The notes below the pieces were generated by a model. The model saw only the letters and a program-made list of their open reading frames with translations, was not told the DNA's origin and searched no databases. Both the position numbers and the translations under genes were made by a program. From Cyclobacteriaceae bacterium (lineage in GTDB: Bacteria > Bacteroidota > Bacteroidia > Cytophagales > Cyclobacteriaceae), in the NCBI GenBank assembly GCA_016787725.1, contig JAEUTZ010000006.1, positions 124,001 to 188,000 on the forward strand: a stretch of DNA of 64,000 nt, read 5' to 3'. Shown in pieces: positions 52,834 through 62,656 of this stretch; position 1 is the stretch's first letter, and the number at the start of each line of letters is the position of its first letter.

Positions 52834-53726
52834 AGGTCGGGTGGTAAATGTTCGATTACTGACCGAGATTGCCAGCCTATCTGGCGGGCTTTGACATCGC
52901 TGAAGGTGAGGGAAGCAGTTAGTTTATTCAGCCGGCTGGAATTTAGCGGAAACCAGGCCCCAAGCCAATCTCCTACCCTCGCAGCTCCTTTTAATAGCGT
53001 GGGTGGAAATCGAAAGGGTTGCCGTTTACCTAACCGCTGCGACAAGGCAATCTCGAATTCACGCATGGAAGGATGTACCCCATCGGTGAGGTTGTAAATT
53101 CCGCCCTTCGCAGACACTACCGGAATAAAACGGGCGACATCGGAAGCCAGCACCATGCTTTTTCGGGCACTCCCCGAACCTACGCCAACGTACCATCCCT
53201 CTTTAATCACCTTCAGCATCCGCCCTAGGTTGCCAGGAGCACCCTTCCCTACCAACAAAGGCAACCGCACTATTGAAAGACAGACCTGGTTTTTTAAACA
53301 CCAATCCGCAATGATCTTTTCACACTCAATTTTGCTTTTGGCATATGAAGAAGTACCAGCCAGCGGAGCTTCTTCTGTTATTCCGGTTCCAGACTCACGA
53401 CCATACACCGCTACAGATGAAATAAAAACGAACTTTTCCAGGACTGGGTTGAGTAGTTCTAAAGCAGAAAGTAGGTTATTAGTACCAGTAACATTTATAT
53501 CATAAAACCGTGCTTCTTCTTGTTCCGACAGAGGTATTATATGGGCAAGTCCGGAAGCATGGATCACGCTATCCACAGGAGGTAGTGATGGGACGCTTCT
53601 TGAAAGATCTACGACTACCTGATTACCGGCTGAACGCCCTAAGGTAATGAAATGAACATTGTTCAATTCATGTTGGATAACTTTGCCTAAAAATCCAGAA
53701 GCCCCTGTAAGTAAGACTTTATCCAT
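52830..53726 (-). CDS. NAD-dependent epimerase/dehydratase (WbpV-like 4-ketoreductase candidate)
   Basis: 298 residues, extended SDR. TGASGFLG near the N-terminus binds NAD(P); the active-site Ser is in FISSVAVYG and the Tyr-Lys pair in SSYAKSKIECE (about 140). In O-antigen clusters an SDR directly before a WbpL/WecA-type transferase is often the reductase that makes UDP-QuiNAc from the WbpM-type dehydratase product, and such a dehydratase is encoded at 19.8-21.7 kb. A GalE-like epimerase is the alternative. Overlaps the upstream glycosyltransferase by 8 bases. Confidence 0.82.
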   Translation of the reverse strand: MDKVLLTGASGFLGKVIQHELNNVHFITLGRSAGNQVVVDLSRSVPSLPPVDSVIHASGLAHIIPLSEQEEARFYDINVTGTNNLLSALELLNPVLEKFVFISSVAVYGRESGTGITEEAPLAGTSSYAKSKIECEKIIADWCLKNQVCLSIVRLPLLVGKGAPGNLGRMLKVIKEGWYVGVGSGSARKSMVLASDVARFIPVVSAKGGIYNLTDGVHPSMREFEIALSQRLGKRQPFRFPPTLLKGAARVGDWLGAWFPLNSSRLNKLTASLTFSDVKARQIGWQSRSVIEHLPPDL

Positions 53727-54924
53727 TTAAGGAGGCAACAAGTCTTTGAGCTAAAACCGCATAAGTATGATTCTTTTCCAGAAAGGATCTACCATTGCGA
53801 CCATATTTTTCACGCATTTCCTTGGAAAGATTAAACATGTCTAAAATTGCTTTTGCTATTGCATCTCCGCTTTCTGGTTCAACACATATTCCAGATTTCG
53901 AAAGTTCTACTGGGTTATCAGCTAGATTACCCGCAATAACAATGGGCTTAGATGCCAACATGTAATCAAAAAGTTTATTAGCAGAAACCCCAAATTGATA
54001 TAAGTCTGATTTATTCCAACTAATAATACATGTATCAAATTTTGAAATAACTTTAGAGACAACTCCTTTTTTTACTTTCGGTAAGAAAGTCACATTGCTA
54101 ATATCTTTGGCTTTTTCAACTAAGTATTTCTTTTGATATCCTTCCCCAAGTATAACAAAATGAATATTGGTATTATTGCGCAATATTCTCGCGGCATCTA
54201 CAACGTATTCCATTGCATTTGCAATACCTAAACTTCCAGCATAACCAACAACGAACTTGTTCGCAGGTATTATGTTCATTGATGCAAACGGCAATTCTTC
54301 ATTCGTATTAACCTGTTCACTTATTCCGTTGGGCAGATAAACAAACTTATTCGGGTATCCGGTAATTGGGTTAATGTACTTGTCTGCCCTTGGTAATAAG
54401 GATAAGATAATATCTGAACGTTTATAAGCAATCCGCTCAATAATTTTCATTAAGATAACCATGGGATTATACTTTGAGACATTCCCCAGATACACCGGAG
54501 TTAACGGCCATAGATCTCTGACTTCGAAAGCAAGCTTCTTTACTTTGAATTTCCTCTTAAAATAAAGTGCAGGCAACACCGGGAACATGGGCATGGATGA
54601 AACTATTATATATTCAGGCACTCCAGCCCTTTTAAATGGAAATAAAAATAATCGCATTGTAAAAACCCACATACTCCAAAACCGCATCACACTTGTTGGG
54701 GAGTATTTCGGTACTTTCACCCAACAAAAATCCACTCCCTCGTAGTTTTCAAAAGTAAATGTCTTCTTTGATTCAATTGCCTGATCAAACATGTGATTTG
54801 AAGCTGAAGAAATAATTAATAACTTACACCCCTTCTTCAGCAACTCTTTGCCTATAAAAAAATGCCTTTCTCCCCAACCAGAATCCCGGTTTCCAGCAAA
54901 ATAATTTATAATACAGATTTTCAC
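53719..54924 (-). CDS. Glycosyltransferase family 4 (WbuB-like)
   Basis: 401 residues, GT-B fold. N-terminal acceptor half MKICIINYFAGNRDSGWGERHFF with EVRDLWPLTPVYLG (about 145), and a C-terminal donor half with VGYAGSLGIANAMEYVVDA (about 230), VILGEGYQKKYL and EPESGDAIAKAI in the place of the EX7E motif. EVRDLWP and NGI are typical of WbuB-like FucNAc transferases of O-antigen clusters. Cytosolic face of the inner membrane; sugar specificity uncertain. Confidence 0.85.
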   Translation of the reverse strand: MKICIINYFAGNRDSGWGERHFFIGKELLKKGCKLLIISSASNHMFDQAIESKKTFTFENYEGVDFCWVKVPKYSPTSVMRFWSMWVFTMRLFLFPFKRAGVPEYIIVSSMPMFPVLPALYFKRKFKVKKLAFEVRDLWPLTPVYLGNVSKYNPMVILMKIIERIAYKRSDIILSLLPRADKYINPITGYPNKFVYLPNGISEQVNTNEELPFASMNIIPANKFVVGYAGSLGIANAMEYVVDAARILRNNTNIHFVILGEGYQKKYLVEKAKDISNVTFLPKVKKGVVSKVISKFDTCIISWNKSDLYQFGVSANKLFDYMLASKPIVIAGNLADNPVELSKSGICVEPESGDAIAKAILDMFNLSKEMREKYGRNGRSFLEKNHTYAVLAQRLVASLNG

Positions 54925-54928
54925 AATA

Positions 54929-55747
54929 TCATTTTTTGGCCAGGAGCATGGTCACATTCATCGCTCTTCTGAACCAATAGGAATCTTTCGTTAAATCCGC
55001 AAGATCCTTCTTGTGAAGCGAGTTTGCCCAATTATTAATTATTCGGCTTTTTTTACTAATAAAGAAAAACGGAAATCCCATAACAGATTTTCCAAAGTAG
55101 CCTTGTGCAGCATGGATATTAAATTTATTAACAATCTTGTCAAAGGCTGAATTCGTAAAGGGGAATTCCCATTCAGCATCTGGCTGGAAAGGTCTGTATA
55201 ATGCTCTTATAAGTTTTGAAACTAGGCTTACATTGGTTGGATCATATGTGAGAATAATGCCATCTGTTTCGAGGCATTGATCAAGTCTGACAAGCAATAC
55301 ATCCATATCCTTAAAGTGATGCATTACACCAAAGGCATAGATCACATCAAACTTTGGAGGATTAAACTGGTAATTAAGAAAATCATCAGAAATAAACTGA
55401 CCGTTTGTAATGCCCTTGTTTCTTAATTTCGTCTGAAGTTTTTGAATTAATACATCGCTTAAATCCATCGCAACATACCGTTTGGCATATTTTGCCAAAT
55501 AAGGGCTCAATAAATTTCCGGCCCCACAACCAAAATCCAATACTGACTTATTTTGAATATCACCCAGCCAGTTTGTGTGAAGTTGTACAACATGATCATC
55601 GATGCCCAGGAACTGGCGATAGGCCCAAAAACCCTTTTTTCGCAAAGTATCCCAAAACCTATAAATTAAATTTTTGCTTGTATCAATTTTCTTTGAATAA
55701 AACTCGGTTTGAGTCTTATTCACTTCTATCATACTTTCCTTTGACAT
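54929..55747 (-). CDS. Class I SAM-dependent methyltransferase
   Basis: 272 residues. Motif I VLDFGCGAGNLL (about 69-80), then YVAMDLSDVLI and the post-II segment FDVIYAFGVMHHFKDMD. Typical of small-molecule methyltransferases in polysaccharide clusters that methylate a sugar or a lipid-linked intermediate; the substrate is unknown. Four bases from the glycosyltransferase downstream and 3 from the deacetylase upstream, so co-transcribed. Confidence 0.82.
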   Translation of the reverse strand: MSKESMIEVNKTQTEFYSKKIDTSKNLIYRFWDTLRKKGFWAYRQFLGIDDHVVQLHTNWLGDIQNKSVLDFGCGAGNLLSPYLAKYAKRYVAMDLSDVLIQKLQTKLRNKGITNGQFISDDFLNYQFNPPKFDVIYAFGVMHHFKDMDVLLVRLDQCLETDGIILTYDPTNVSLVSKLIRALYRPFQPDAEWEFPFTNSAFDKIVNKFNIHAAQGYFGKSVMGFPFFFISKKSRIINNWANSLHKKDLADLTKDSYWFRRAMNVTMLLAKK

Positions 55748-55750
55748 CCG

Positions 55751-56668
55751 TTAACGATTATATTTCACTCTCTTCTTTAACCTTGATAAAAGCCAACGTG
55801 CATTTAACTTCAACAGATAATTACGGTGAACAAAGTCATCAGACTTCTTTTTTGACCGCAAGTGTGATAAAATTTTACCAGCTGGTACAAACCACCCATT
55901 CTGTTTCACTAAATTCTCCATTCTAGATTTGAACCTTTGGTCTAATTTCCCATCATGATTTACAAATCCACTGGCAAAATGGGTATATACTATGCAACAC
56001 CCGCCTTCTTTCACTAGTTGGTTTATATTCTCTTGATCAATCAAATCTACAAACTCCTCAACCGTATGGCCATCCGAAGAGCTAAACCAATAGTTTGAAA
56101 ACAATGATTTACTTCTTTCGCGATAAGGCATTTCCGGATCACATTTCAACGTATTGATTTCACTAAATACAAGGTTGCGTATGAATGCAACATGCTTCTT
56201 CGCGAAATCGCCCCAAAAAAAAATACTCCCTTCCCGCTCACCCTGAAATTCCATTTGCACAAGTTTCATAAACCATGACAATGGCCATATAAATCGTTTT
56301 GCCCCCCAATAGAGGTTGTTTTCATTTTGTGAGTGGTTGATGTGAATCTTAGGGTATCGATTCAGAACCGATTGATAGTAGTCAAACCCTTCTATAATCT
56401 CTGTTCGGGTAAATTTGCCAGACCCAACGCCATGAGATGCGATTTCAAAACCCTTGTTATCTAACTCTAGAATAAATTTCTTGTACTCCTCATCTTGCAA
56501 GCAGTCGCCAGTGTAAGAATCCTTTGGGGGATAAATCCAGACTGTCTTTGTTGTTTTTAATCCAATTGAATACAGAAAGTCGTACACGGGTTTAACATTT
56601 GAGAGCGTAGCATTGTCAGTATCGTCAATAATCGTAAAAGCAAACTGTTTTCCCTCGGGCCAAATCAT
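55751..56668 (-). CDS. Polysaccharide deacetylase-like protein (NodB-homology fold)
   Basis: 305 residues, no signal peptide. FAFTIIDDTDNATLSNVKPVYDFL carries the Asp-Asp start motif of the deacetylase barrel, and GFEIASHGVGSGKF matches the second motif (S-H-G). The usual second metal His is not evident (ASHGVGSG in place of HSxxH), so activity is uncertain. The rest (YWGAKRFIWPLSWFMKL, SSDGHTVEEFVDLI, VYTHFASGFVN) is cluster-specific. Cytosolic prediction suggests a role on a precursor, not on exported polymer. Confidence 0.7.
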   Translation of the reverse strand: MIWPEGKQFAFTIIDDTDNATLSNVKPVYDFLYSIGLKTTKTVWIYPPKDSYTGDCLQDEEYKKFILELDNKGFEIASHGVGSGKFTRTEIIEGFDYYQSVLNRYPKIHINHSQNENNLYWGAKRFIWPLSWFMKLVQMEFQGEREGSIFFWGDFAKKHVAFIRNLVFSEINTLKCDPEMPYRERSKSLFSNYWFSSSDGHTVEEFVDLIDQENINQLVKEGGCCIVYTHFASGFVNHDGKLDQRFKSRMENLVKQNGWFVPAGKILSHLRSKKKSDDFVHRNYLLKLNARWLLSRLKKRVKYNR

Positions 56669-56669
56669 G

Positions 56670-57455
56670 TCAATCTAATTTTCTGCACAGAAGAATTATT
56701 TCTTTGTTGAAACCAAATTTCTTTTGCTGGTCTGGAGAAAACTTCGAAGCATAATCAATTTTATCAACTTCAAATCCGCAACCACTAAATCGATCAATAA
56801 TGTCAAATCCATAAATACGGCAAAGATCTTCTTGACCGTATACTTTTTTCCTTTCTTCACTGGTTAATGGGCCTGGCACTTCATAAGTAGGCTTGGTAAA
56901 ATCTATTGTTGTAGTCACGACCATCCATCCACCTTTCGATAAAACCCGATTCATCTCCATCATGGCCTTGATGTCACTTTCCACATGCGCCAAAACATGA
57001 TTACACAGAATTACATCGTACGATTGCTCCTCAAGTTGAAGATTCATAATATCCATCTTTATCATAGCTAATGGAGAATACAAGTCAACACTGAGGTAAG
57101 AAAGATTGGGGTCTAGTTTAAAAATACGCTGTAATACATCTTCAGGAGCAAAATGCAGTAGGCGGTTTTTCCTGGAAAATAATGGTGAGTCTTTCCTTAA
57201 AAATGCCATCATTAAGCGATGTCTTTCCAGCGAACCACATCCAGGACATTGTGCATTATTTCTAACCTGTTTACTATACGTGCTATAAGGAAGAAATTTT
57301 CGGTAGTTCGTATTGCAACAATTGCAGTACACGCTATTTCCAGAATAGAGAATTCCAAGGATTGAAAAGTAAGCCCTGTTTACCAATGGTCTTAATCGAG
57401 AACTAATCATTTTTTTCGCTAACGGACGTACTTTATTTACAATAGAATTAATCAT
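56670..57455 (-). CDS. SAM-dependent methyltransferase with N-terminal zinc-binding motif
   Basis: 261 residues. YCNCCNTNYRKF (about 45) and CPGCGSLERHR (about 75) form a probable zinc ribbon. LLHFAPEDVLQRIF, YLSVDLYSPLAMIKMDIM, and YDVILCNHVLAHVESDIKAMMEMNRVLSKGGW are the nucleotide-binding and post-motif segments of class I methyltransferases. This zinc-plus-methyltransferase layout is common in polysaccharide clusters; substrate unknown. Overlaps asnB by 8 bases. Confidence 0.8.
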   Translation of the reverse strand: MINSIVNKVRPLAKKMISSRLRPLVNRAYFSILGILYSGNSVYCNCCNTNYRKFLPYSTYSKQVRNNAQCPGCGSLERHRLMMAFLRKDSPLFSRKNRLLHFAPEDVLQRIFKLDPNLSYLSVDLYSPLAMIKMDIMNLQLEEQSYDVILCNHVLAHVESDIKAMMEMNRVLSKGGWMVVTTTIDFTKPTYEVPGPLTSEERKKVYGQEDLCRIYGFDIIDRFSGCGFEVDKIDYASKFSPDQQKKFGFNKEIILLCRKLD

Positions 57456-59310
57456 GCTTTATCGTAAATATTTCCAACCAAAGGTCTAAAAAATGCAATC
57501 TCACAAAAACTTCCTGGTTTGCTTTCTTGCCGGTCAGAATCTGATGAAACATATCTTTTACATACTGCTGTGGCACCAATTCCCAAATTGGTCTTGATTT
57601 ATTATCAACCCAATTCACGAAATAGTCCTTTAATTCTTGAATCCATTCTACTTGAGGAACAGGATAACCCCATTTTGATTTACGCCTGGCGACAGCCGGA
57701 GGAAGTAAATCCTTAAACCCATTCCTGATGGGTTGCTTGGTCCATCCCCGATTGTATAATGCATCGGGTGGAAGACTCAAACAAAATTCAATCAATTCAT
57801 GGTCAAGAAAAGGATATCTACCCTCTACTGAAAATGCCATAGTATTCCTGTCATCATACTTTAATAACTTGGGTAAAATCAGATACCGTAGTTCAAACAA
57901 TCTTCTTTCATTTGAATTCAATGTCAGGTACTGATTCAAGAAATTTGAACCCATGTAAGAATCGGAGAGTGAAATCCATGGAATTTGAAAATTGCGTTTG
58001 TTCCTGATCCTTGATGCGTAGTAAAACATCTGAGAAATCAATCCCGGATTCCCGTTGGGCAATAATGAACCTGCCGTGTGTTTTAGGAATTCTGTTAGGT
58101 TCAGGTTCTTCAAGGATGCCCTCAGAAAGGCTAAATAATTTTGCCAATAGCCTCCTAATACTTCATCACCACCCTGACCATTCAAGGTTACCTTAACTCC
58201 CTCCTGTTGAACATTTTTAGCCAATAGAAAACTTGCAAAAGGAGAGAATGCAACAGGGGGTTCGTCATTGTGCCAGATAAAATCTTTTGCATGCCTACTG
58301 AAGTCACTGCTGGAAGGTGTGTTGAAATGAGGTACTGCATTAATTCTAGACAACACTTCATTTATATAGGGCTGCTCATTTAACTTATGCCCCGAAAAAA
58401 CAGTACTAAACGTATGAAAAGCCGAAGGGTTCAACGTATTCATCACCATCGCCACCGTACTGGAATCCAACCCTCCGCTTAATGCACACGCAACAGGGAC
58501 GTCACTTCTCAAATGTACCTTCACGCTATCTTCAAACTTCGAGCGAAAAGCAACTCCAGCCTCATGACGGCTAAGGGTAGTCAAAGTAACCTGTGGGTTC
58601 CAATATGGAACAGATTCTGACGTTATTCCATTTTCAAGATTAACCGTTAGATAATTTCCGGGCGATACAACACGAACATCTCTAAAAAAAGACTGATTAT
58701 AATTTTCATACCCCGTTTGACACCATTCTATAATTACATGTGAATTCATACGAGGTTCAAATCCAGGTATTTTTAAAAACTGTTTTATCTCCGATGCAAC
58801 AACAATACATGCATCAACTTCTGTATAGTAAAGTGGTTTAATCCCCAATCTGTCACGACAAAGAATTACCTGGTTTTTTATTTTATCAAGAATCACAAAA
58901 CCCCACATTCCTCTAAGACGATTAAAGGATTTTTGGCCCCAAGCAACATATGCTGCTAGTACAACCTCGGTGTCAGACTGAGTTTGAAATAGGAAGCCTT
59001 CTTGGATTAATTCATTGCGTAGCTCAATATAATTATAAACCTCTCCGTTAAATACTATCCAATAGTCGCTGCCATAGTTCATGGGTTGGTGACCCCGTGG
59101 AGAAAGGTCAATAATAGACAGACGTCTATGCCCAAATCCGACTTGCCAATGATCGCTTGATTCACCTGGCCAGGTTTTGCCTTCACTTGAAAAAAATTGG
59201 AATCCGGAATCATCCGGGCCGCGGTGACTGATAATATCTGTCATCGCTTTCAAAACCGATTCGCTAACGCCTTTTCCAGGTTTTACAATAACACCACTAA
59301 TTCCGCACAT
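57448..59310 (-). CDS. asnB: Asparagine synthetase B-type amidotransferase
   Basis: 620 residues. Begins MCGISGVI with the Cys2 glutaminase nucleophile, followed by RGPDDSG and GHRRLSIIDLSPRGHQPM. The synthetase domain has the ATP-pyrophosphatase loop CALSGGLDSSTVA (about 273) and later GQGGDEVLGGY. Glutamine-dependent amide transfer; in surface-polysaccharide loci AsnB homologues often amidate uronic acid residues instead of making free asparagine (family knowledge). Overlaps the methyltransferase gene downstream. Confidence 0.92.
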   Translation of the reverse strand: MCGISGVIVKPGKGVSESVLKAMTDIISHRGPDDSGFQFFSSEGKTWPGESSDHWQVGFGHRRLSIIDLSPRGHQPMNYGSDYWIVFNGEVYNYIELRNELIQEGFLFQTQSDTEVVLAAYVAWGQKSFNRLRGMWGFVILDKIKNQVILCRDRLGIKPLYYTEVDACIVVASEIKQFLKIPGFEPRMNSHVIIEWCQTGYENYNQSFFRDVRVVSPGNYLTVNLENGITSESVPYWNPQVTLTTLSRHEAGVAFRSKFEDSVKVHLRSDVPVACALSGGLDSSTVAMVMNTLNPSAFHTFSTVFSGHKLNEQPYINEVLSRINAVPHFNTPSSSDFSRHAKDFIWHNDEPPVAFSPFASFLLAKNVQQEGVKVTLNGQGGDEVLGGYWQNYLAFLRASLKNLNLTEFLKHTAGSLLPNGNPGLISQMFYYASRIRNKRNFQIPWISLSDSYMGSNFLNQYLTLNSNERRLFELRYLILPKLLKYDDRNTMAFSVEGRYPFLDHELIEFCLSLPPDALYNRGWTKQPIRNGFKDLLPPAVARRKSKWGYPVPQVEWIQELKDYFVNWVDNKSRPIWELVPQQYVKDMFHQILTGKKANQEVFVRLHFLDLWLEIFTIKHD

Positions 59311-59311
59311 C

Positions 59312-60313
59312 TCACTTACTTAAAACCAGATTATAAACCAATTCAATTTTTTTACTCACATCCTCTGTGCTTAATCCTTGTTTAATTAAACTATCCCTGC
59401 CTGTTGAGCTTCGGTTATCTTTTAATATCAAAACTATTTTATCAGCAAGTTCTTCTGCATCGTAGGGGCAAACATATCCAATGGAATCATCTGTAATTCT
59501 TTCCAATGCATCTCCACAAGGAACACTTACAACCGGAACATTGCTAGCCATGGCTTCCTTGATGATATTAGGTGAGCCTTCATGCAAGGATGTAAGCAGG
59601 ACCACATCTGCAGAATTGATATAAAGAGGCATTTGATGATGTGGAACTCTACCTGTAACTAACAATTCAACTTCAGGGAAGTGAAGTTTAACTTTGTTAA
59701 TAGCTGCATCAGCAAGCGGCTTATTCTTTCTTAGAAGGTTATTTCCAACACTATGATTAAATAAAACATAGTACTTACCATTTGATAGTCCAAGTTCTTT
59801 TCGGGAATCAAGTTTATCAAGTGGTCTAAAAAATGAGGTATCTACTCCGTTTGGAATAATAGTCACTTTTCTATGCCAGATTCCCGGTAATGCTCTTTTT
59901 ATGTTCTCGCTCTTTACAATAATATGGTCTGCCGCAAAAGCTGTTACCAGACTAAGAAACTTTGCAACAGCCTCTCGAATTCTCCACTTTATCCCTGGCT
60001 GAATAGTGCCTAAAAGATCATCTCCGCAAAAAGAAACAACGAATGGTTTACCTTTCGTTGCCATCATCGCAATGAAAGAATTTATGGATCCATATTGAGC
60101 ATGCACAATCGATAAGTCAGAATTCTTATTAAGCTCTCTTAGTTTTAAAATATTGAGGAACATCGATTTCAAACTAGTACTATCCCAACCCGTAAGCCCC
60201 CAAATTACTTCCCAATGATGTGAAAGTGACAAGGCCTGCGACTGTACAAACGAGGATGTCTCAATCCTGTCACCCCTGATAATACCCGAATTAACAAACA
60301 TTACCTTTTTCAT
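59312..60313 (-). CDS. Glycosyltransferase family 4
   Basis: 333 residues, GT-B fold. KVTIIPNGVDTSFF at about 155 (start of donor domain), ELLVTGRVPHHQMPLYINSADVVLLTS, and the EX7E motif in EGSPNIIKEAMASNVPVVS (about 245). Retaining transferase at the cytosolic membrane face; donor and acceptor unknown. One base from asnB and overlapping the preceding GT gene by 4 bases. Confidence 0.88.
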   Translation of the reverse strand: MKKVMFVNSGIIRGDRIETSSFVQSQALSLSHHWEVIWGLTGWDSTSLKSMFLNILKLRELNKNSDLSIVHAQYGSINSFIAMMATKGKPFVVSFCGDDLLGTIQPGIKWRIREAVAKFLSLVTAFAADHIIVKSENIKRALPGIWHRKVTIIPNGVDTSFFRPLDKLDSRKELGLSNGKYYVLFNHSVGNNLLRKNKPLADAAINKVKLHFPEVELLVTGRVPHHQMPLYINSADVVLLTSLHEGSPNIIKEAMASNVPVVSVPCGDALERITDDSIGYVCPYDAEELADKIVLILKDNRSSTGRDSLIKQGLSTEDVSKKIELVYNLVLSK

Positions 60314-61434
60314 ACTAAAGCAGAAGTCAATTCTGAATAAAGGTTCACATGATGGGACACCATTGTTGATGTACTTAACTGAAGTCTCTCAAATTTCTGG
60401 TAGGCTAACGCACCTCTATCCATAAGCTCCTTGGTAGACATGCAAGCAATTAAATTAAACGTTTCAATTAGTGCATTGTGATCCCGCACTGGGAGTATCC
60501 ACCCAAAAGAATCATCCACAAAATATTTGACATCACCTACATCACTGGAGATGACCGGTCTCGAAGTGGCCATCGCCTCCAGAACAACATTTGGAGATCC
60601 TTCAAAATCCGAAAACAACAACACTACTTCTGAAACTGAATAGTAAAGTGATATGCTATTTGATGCGTTCAGTATATACACATTTTTAGATAGATCATTT
60701 TTGCCAATGAAGTTGTTTATGATAACCCCATACTCAGTGTCAGAATTTCCCACAAACAATAAAATAAAATTATCCTTAGCCGAAGAGTTGGTATAGGCAT
60801 CCAGAACCAACAACTGGTTTTTCAGTCTGGTAATTCTACCAACCATCAGGATGATTCTTTTGTTATGCGGGAAAGAAGCATTTTTTCTGAAATCCTCCAT
60901 TTGGTCATGGGAGGGATTCAGTCGACCTGTATCAATTCCATTCCTGATTATTTTGATTTTCCTTTCATTTACACCCAGCTGCGCTAGATACTTCGCACCA
61001 GCGTAACTATTGGCTATTGTCATATCTGCTAAAAAGTGCGACACGGGTTTATGTATTTTCTGTAACCGCGTTAGGTTTTTAAATGAACTTCTTTCCGTTG
61101 CAATAAAGATGATCCTCCTGAAAAATAATTTACAAACGGCCCCATAGAAACAAGCTGAATCCAGGTAAGCATGAATAATATTAATTTTTTGAGACCTTAT
61201 TATTTTAAATGCTTTTATTAAAGGACTGAAATCATACCTGGATTTTCTCTTTACCTCCCACCATTCGACACCCGTTATCACACATAATTCTTCATAAAAG
61301 TTTCCAGGATACCAAGAGATAATTGTAATATCATATCTCAATTTGTCAAGCCCTTTTACCAGTTCAAAGAGTTGTTGCTGTGCTCCGCCCGCATTCAGAC
61401 TATCAATCAAAAACAGGAGTTTAATTTTCTGCAT
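60310..61434 (-). CDS. Glycosyltransferase family 4
   Basis: 374 residues. The N-terminus KIKLLFLIDSLNAGGAQQQLFELVKGL is typical of GT4 enzymes, KIIRNGIDTGRLNP starts the donor domain, and EGSPNVVLEAMATSRPVISSDVGD (about 285) holds the EX7E motif. Overlaps the polymerase gene by 14 bases and the next GT by 4. Confidence 0.88.
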   Translation of the reverse strand: MQKIKLLFLIDSLNAGGAQQQLFELVKGLDKLRYDITIISWYPGNFYEELCVITGVEWWEVKRKSRYDFSPLIKAFKIIRSQKINIIHAYLDSACFYGAVCKLFFRRIIFIATERSSFKNLTRLQKIHKPVSHFLADMTIANSYAGAKYLAQLGVNERKIKIIRNGIDTGRLNPSHDQMEDFRKNASFPHNKRIILMVGRITRLKNQLLVLDAYTNSSAKDNFILLFVGNSDTEYGVIINNFIGKNDLSKNVYILNASNSISLYYSVSEVVLLFSDFEGSPNVVLEAMATSRPVISSDVGDVKYFVDDSFGWILPVRDHNALIETFNLIACMSTKELMDRGALAYQKFERLQLSTSTMVSHHVNLYSELTSALV

Positions 61435-62656
61435 GCTTTACTTCAGATCGCCTCGAAAAAAAATAACTCATGCCTATTACACTAAATAATATTTTATCGT
61501 AATGCTCGTGCTTGGTCATACCACCAATCAAAATAACAATAAAGCACATCAACCAAACGGTGGAAATCCCAACTCTCTTTTCACTCACTCCAGAAATGAA
61601 ATAAATTCGTAAGGCTCTTACGATGAAACCCATAAAAATCAAAAATCCAAAGATTCCGGTCTCAAAAAGTATGCTTAAGTATGTGTTGTGCAGGCCAATT
61701 CCAGTTTCAAGTCCTGGTAAATAGGAAACAACTACTGCCTTGAATTGCCCAATTCCTATTCCTAAGAAAATATTTGAATTCACCCATAAGTCGTACCCAA
61801 TCCCCCACAAGTAAAATCGAATATTAGTATCAATTGAACTGTAGTCTACTTTCCCCGGATTTCTCAGATTTGGCTTGTCAGAAAAGTCAGTCTGGATTGA
61901 ATTGATTACATCTTCTGGGACTAAATAATAGATCAACAGCCCCCCCAGCAGAATAACGATGACACTTCGTAATGATAAATTATAGTCCTTGTACAAGATA
62001 TAAATCAAGGCTATAAACAATAAGATGATTCCAGTTCTTGATTGCGATAAAACAATTCCCGCACATTGTATAAGTAATAATATAATGAGCAGGTACTTAT
62101 TTTTTGATGCTTTTTTTAAATGGTAATAGGTAAAGAGTGCTGCTATAATAAAAGCCCGTGTATACAGATTTGCCCCTTCGATCAAACCCTCTTGCCCGCT
62201 TTCGCTAAGAATAAAAATAATATTTGCAAAATAGAGTACTGAGCCAATCGAAAACCACAACATGAGATTTTCAATATCGTTTCTTGAAGTAATTACATTT
62301 TCAATTAACACGACCAACGCAAATAACTGAAGATACGTTGAAAACCAATTTCGTTCCGTAGAATTTAAAGCAACTCCATAATTTGATATCAATAAGAATA
62401 TGGCAAAAAACAAAATTAGTAAAGCCGTAGGGCTTACCCGAAATAAGGATCTATTGGCGCGATGGACATAATTTAAAAAATATCCAAAAATTGTAGCGGC
62501 ACCAAAAACCTGGAAAAAAAGTTCACTATCCTCCAACCAATCTCCTATCAAGCCCTGAAACGATATCAATCCGAGTATAGTGGCAATACCAATATAAGGC
62601 TTCCTTAAAATCAGGATTACAAAGACAAATGATACTATATAAATTACGGTTATCAC
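61421..62656 (-). CDS. O-antigen polymerase/ligase-like membrane protein (Wzy/WaaL family)
   Basis: 411 residues, 10-12 predicted helices. A long periplasmic loop (about 245-300, SIQTDFSDKPNLRNPGKVDYSSIDTN in part) is followed by GIGIGQFKAVVVSYLPGLETGIGLHNTYLSILFETG, whose G-LHNTYL element is the conserved Wzy_C signature. Polymerises or ligates undecaprenyl-linked repeat units at the periplasmic face. Very AT-rich, as usual for wzy. Confidence 0.87.
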   Translation of the reverse strand: MITVIYIVSFVFVILILRKPYIGIATILGLISFQGLIGDWLEDSELFFQVFGAATIFGYFLNYVHRANRSLFRVSPTALLILFFAIFLLISNYGVALNSTERNWFSTYLQLFALVVLIENVITSRNDIENLMLWFSIGSVLYFANIIFILSESGQEGLIEGANLYTRAFIIAALFTYYHLKKASKNKYLLIILLLIQCAGIVLSQSRTGIILLFIALIYILYKDYNLSLRSVIVILLGGLLIYYLVPEDVINSIQTDFSDKPNLRNPGKVDYSSIDTNIRFYLWGIGYDLWVNSNIFLGIGIGQFKAVVVSYLPGLETGIGLHNTYLSILFETGIFGFLIFMGFIVRALRIYFISGVSEKRVGISTVWLMCFIVILIGGMTKHEHYDKILFSVIGMSYFFSRRSEVKHAEN

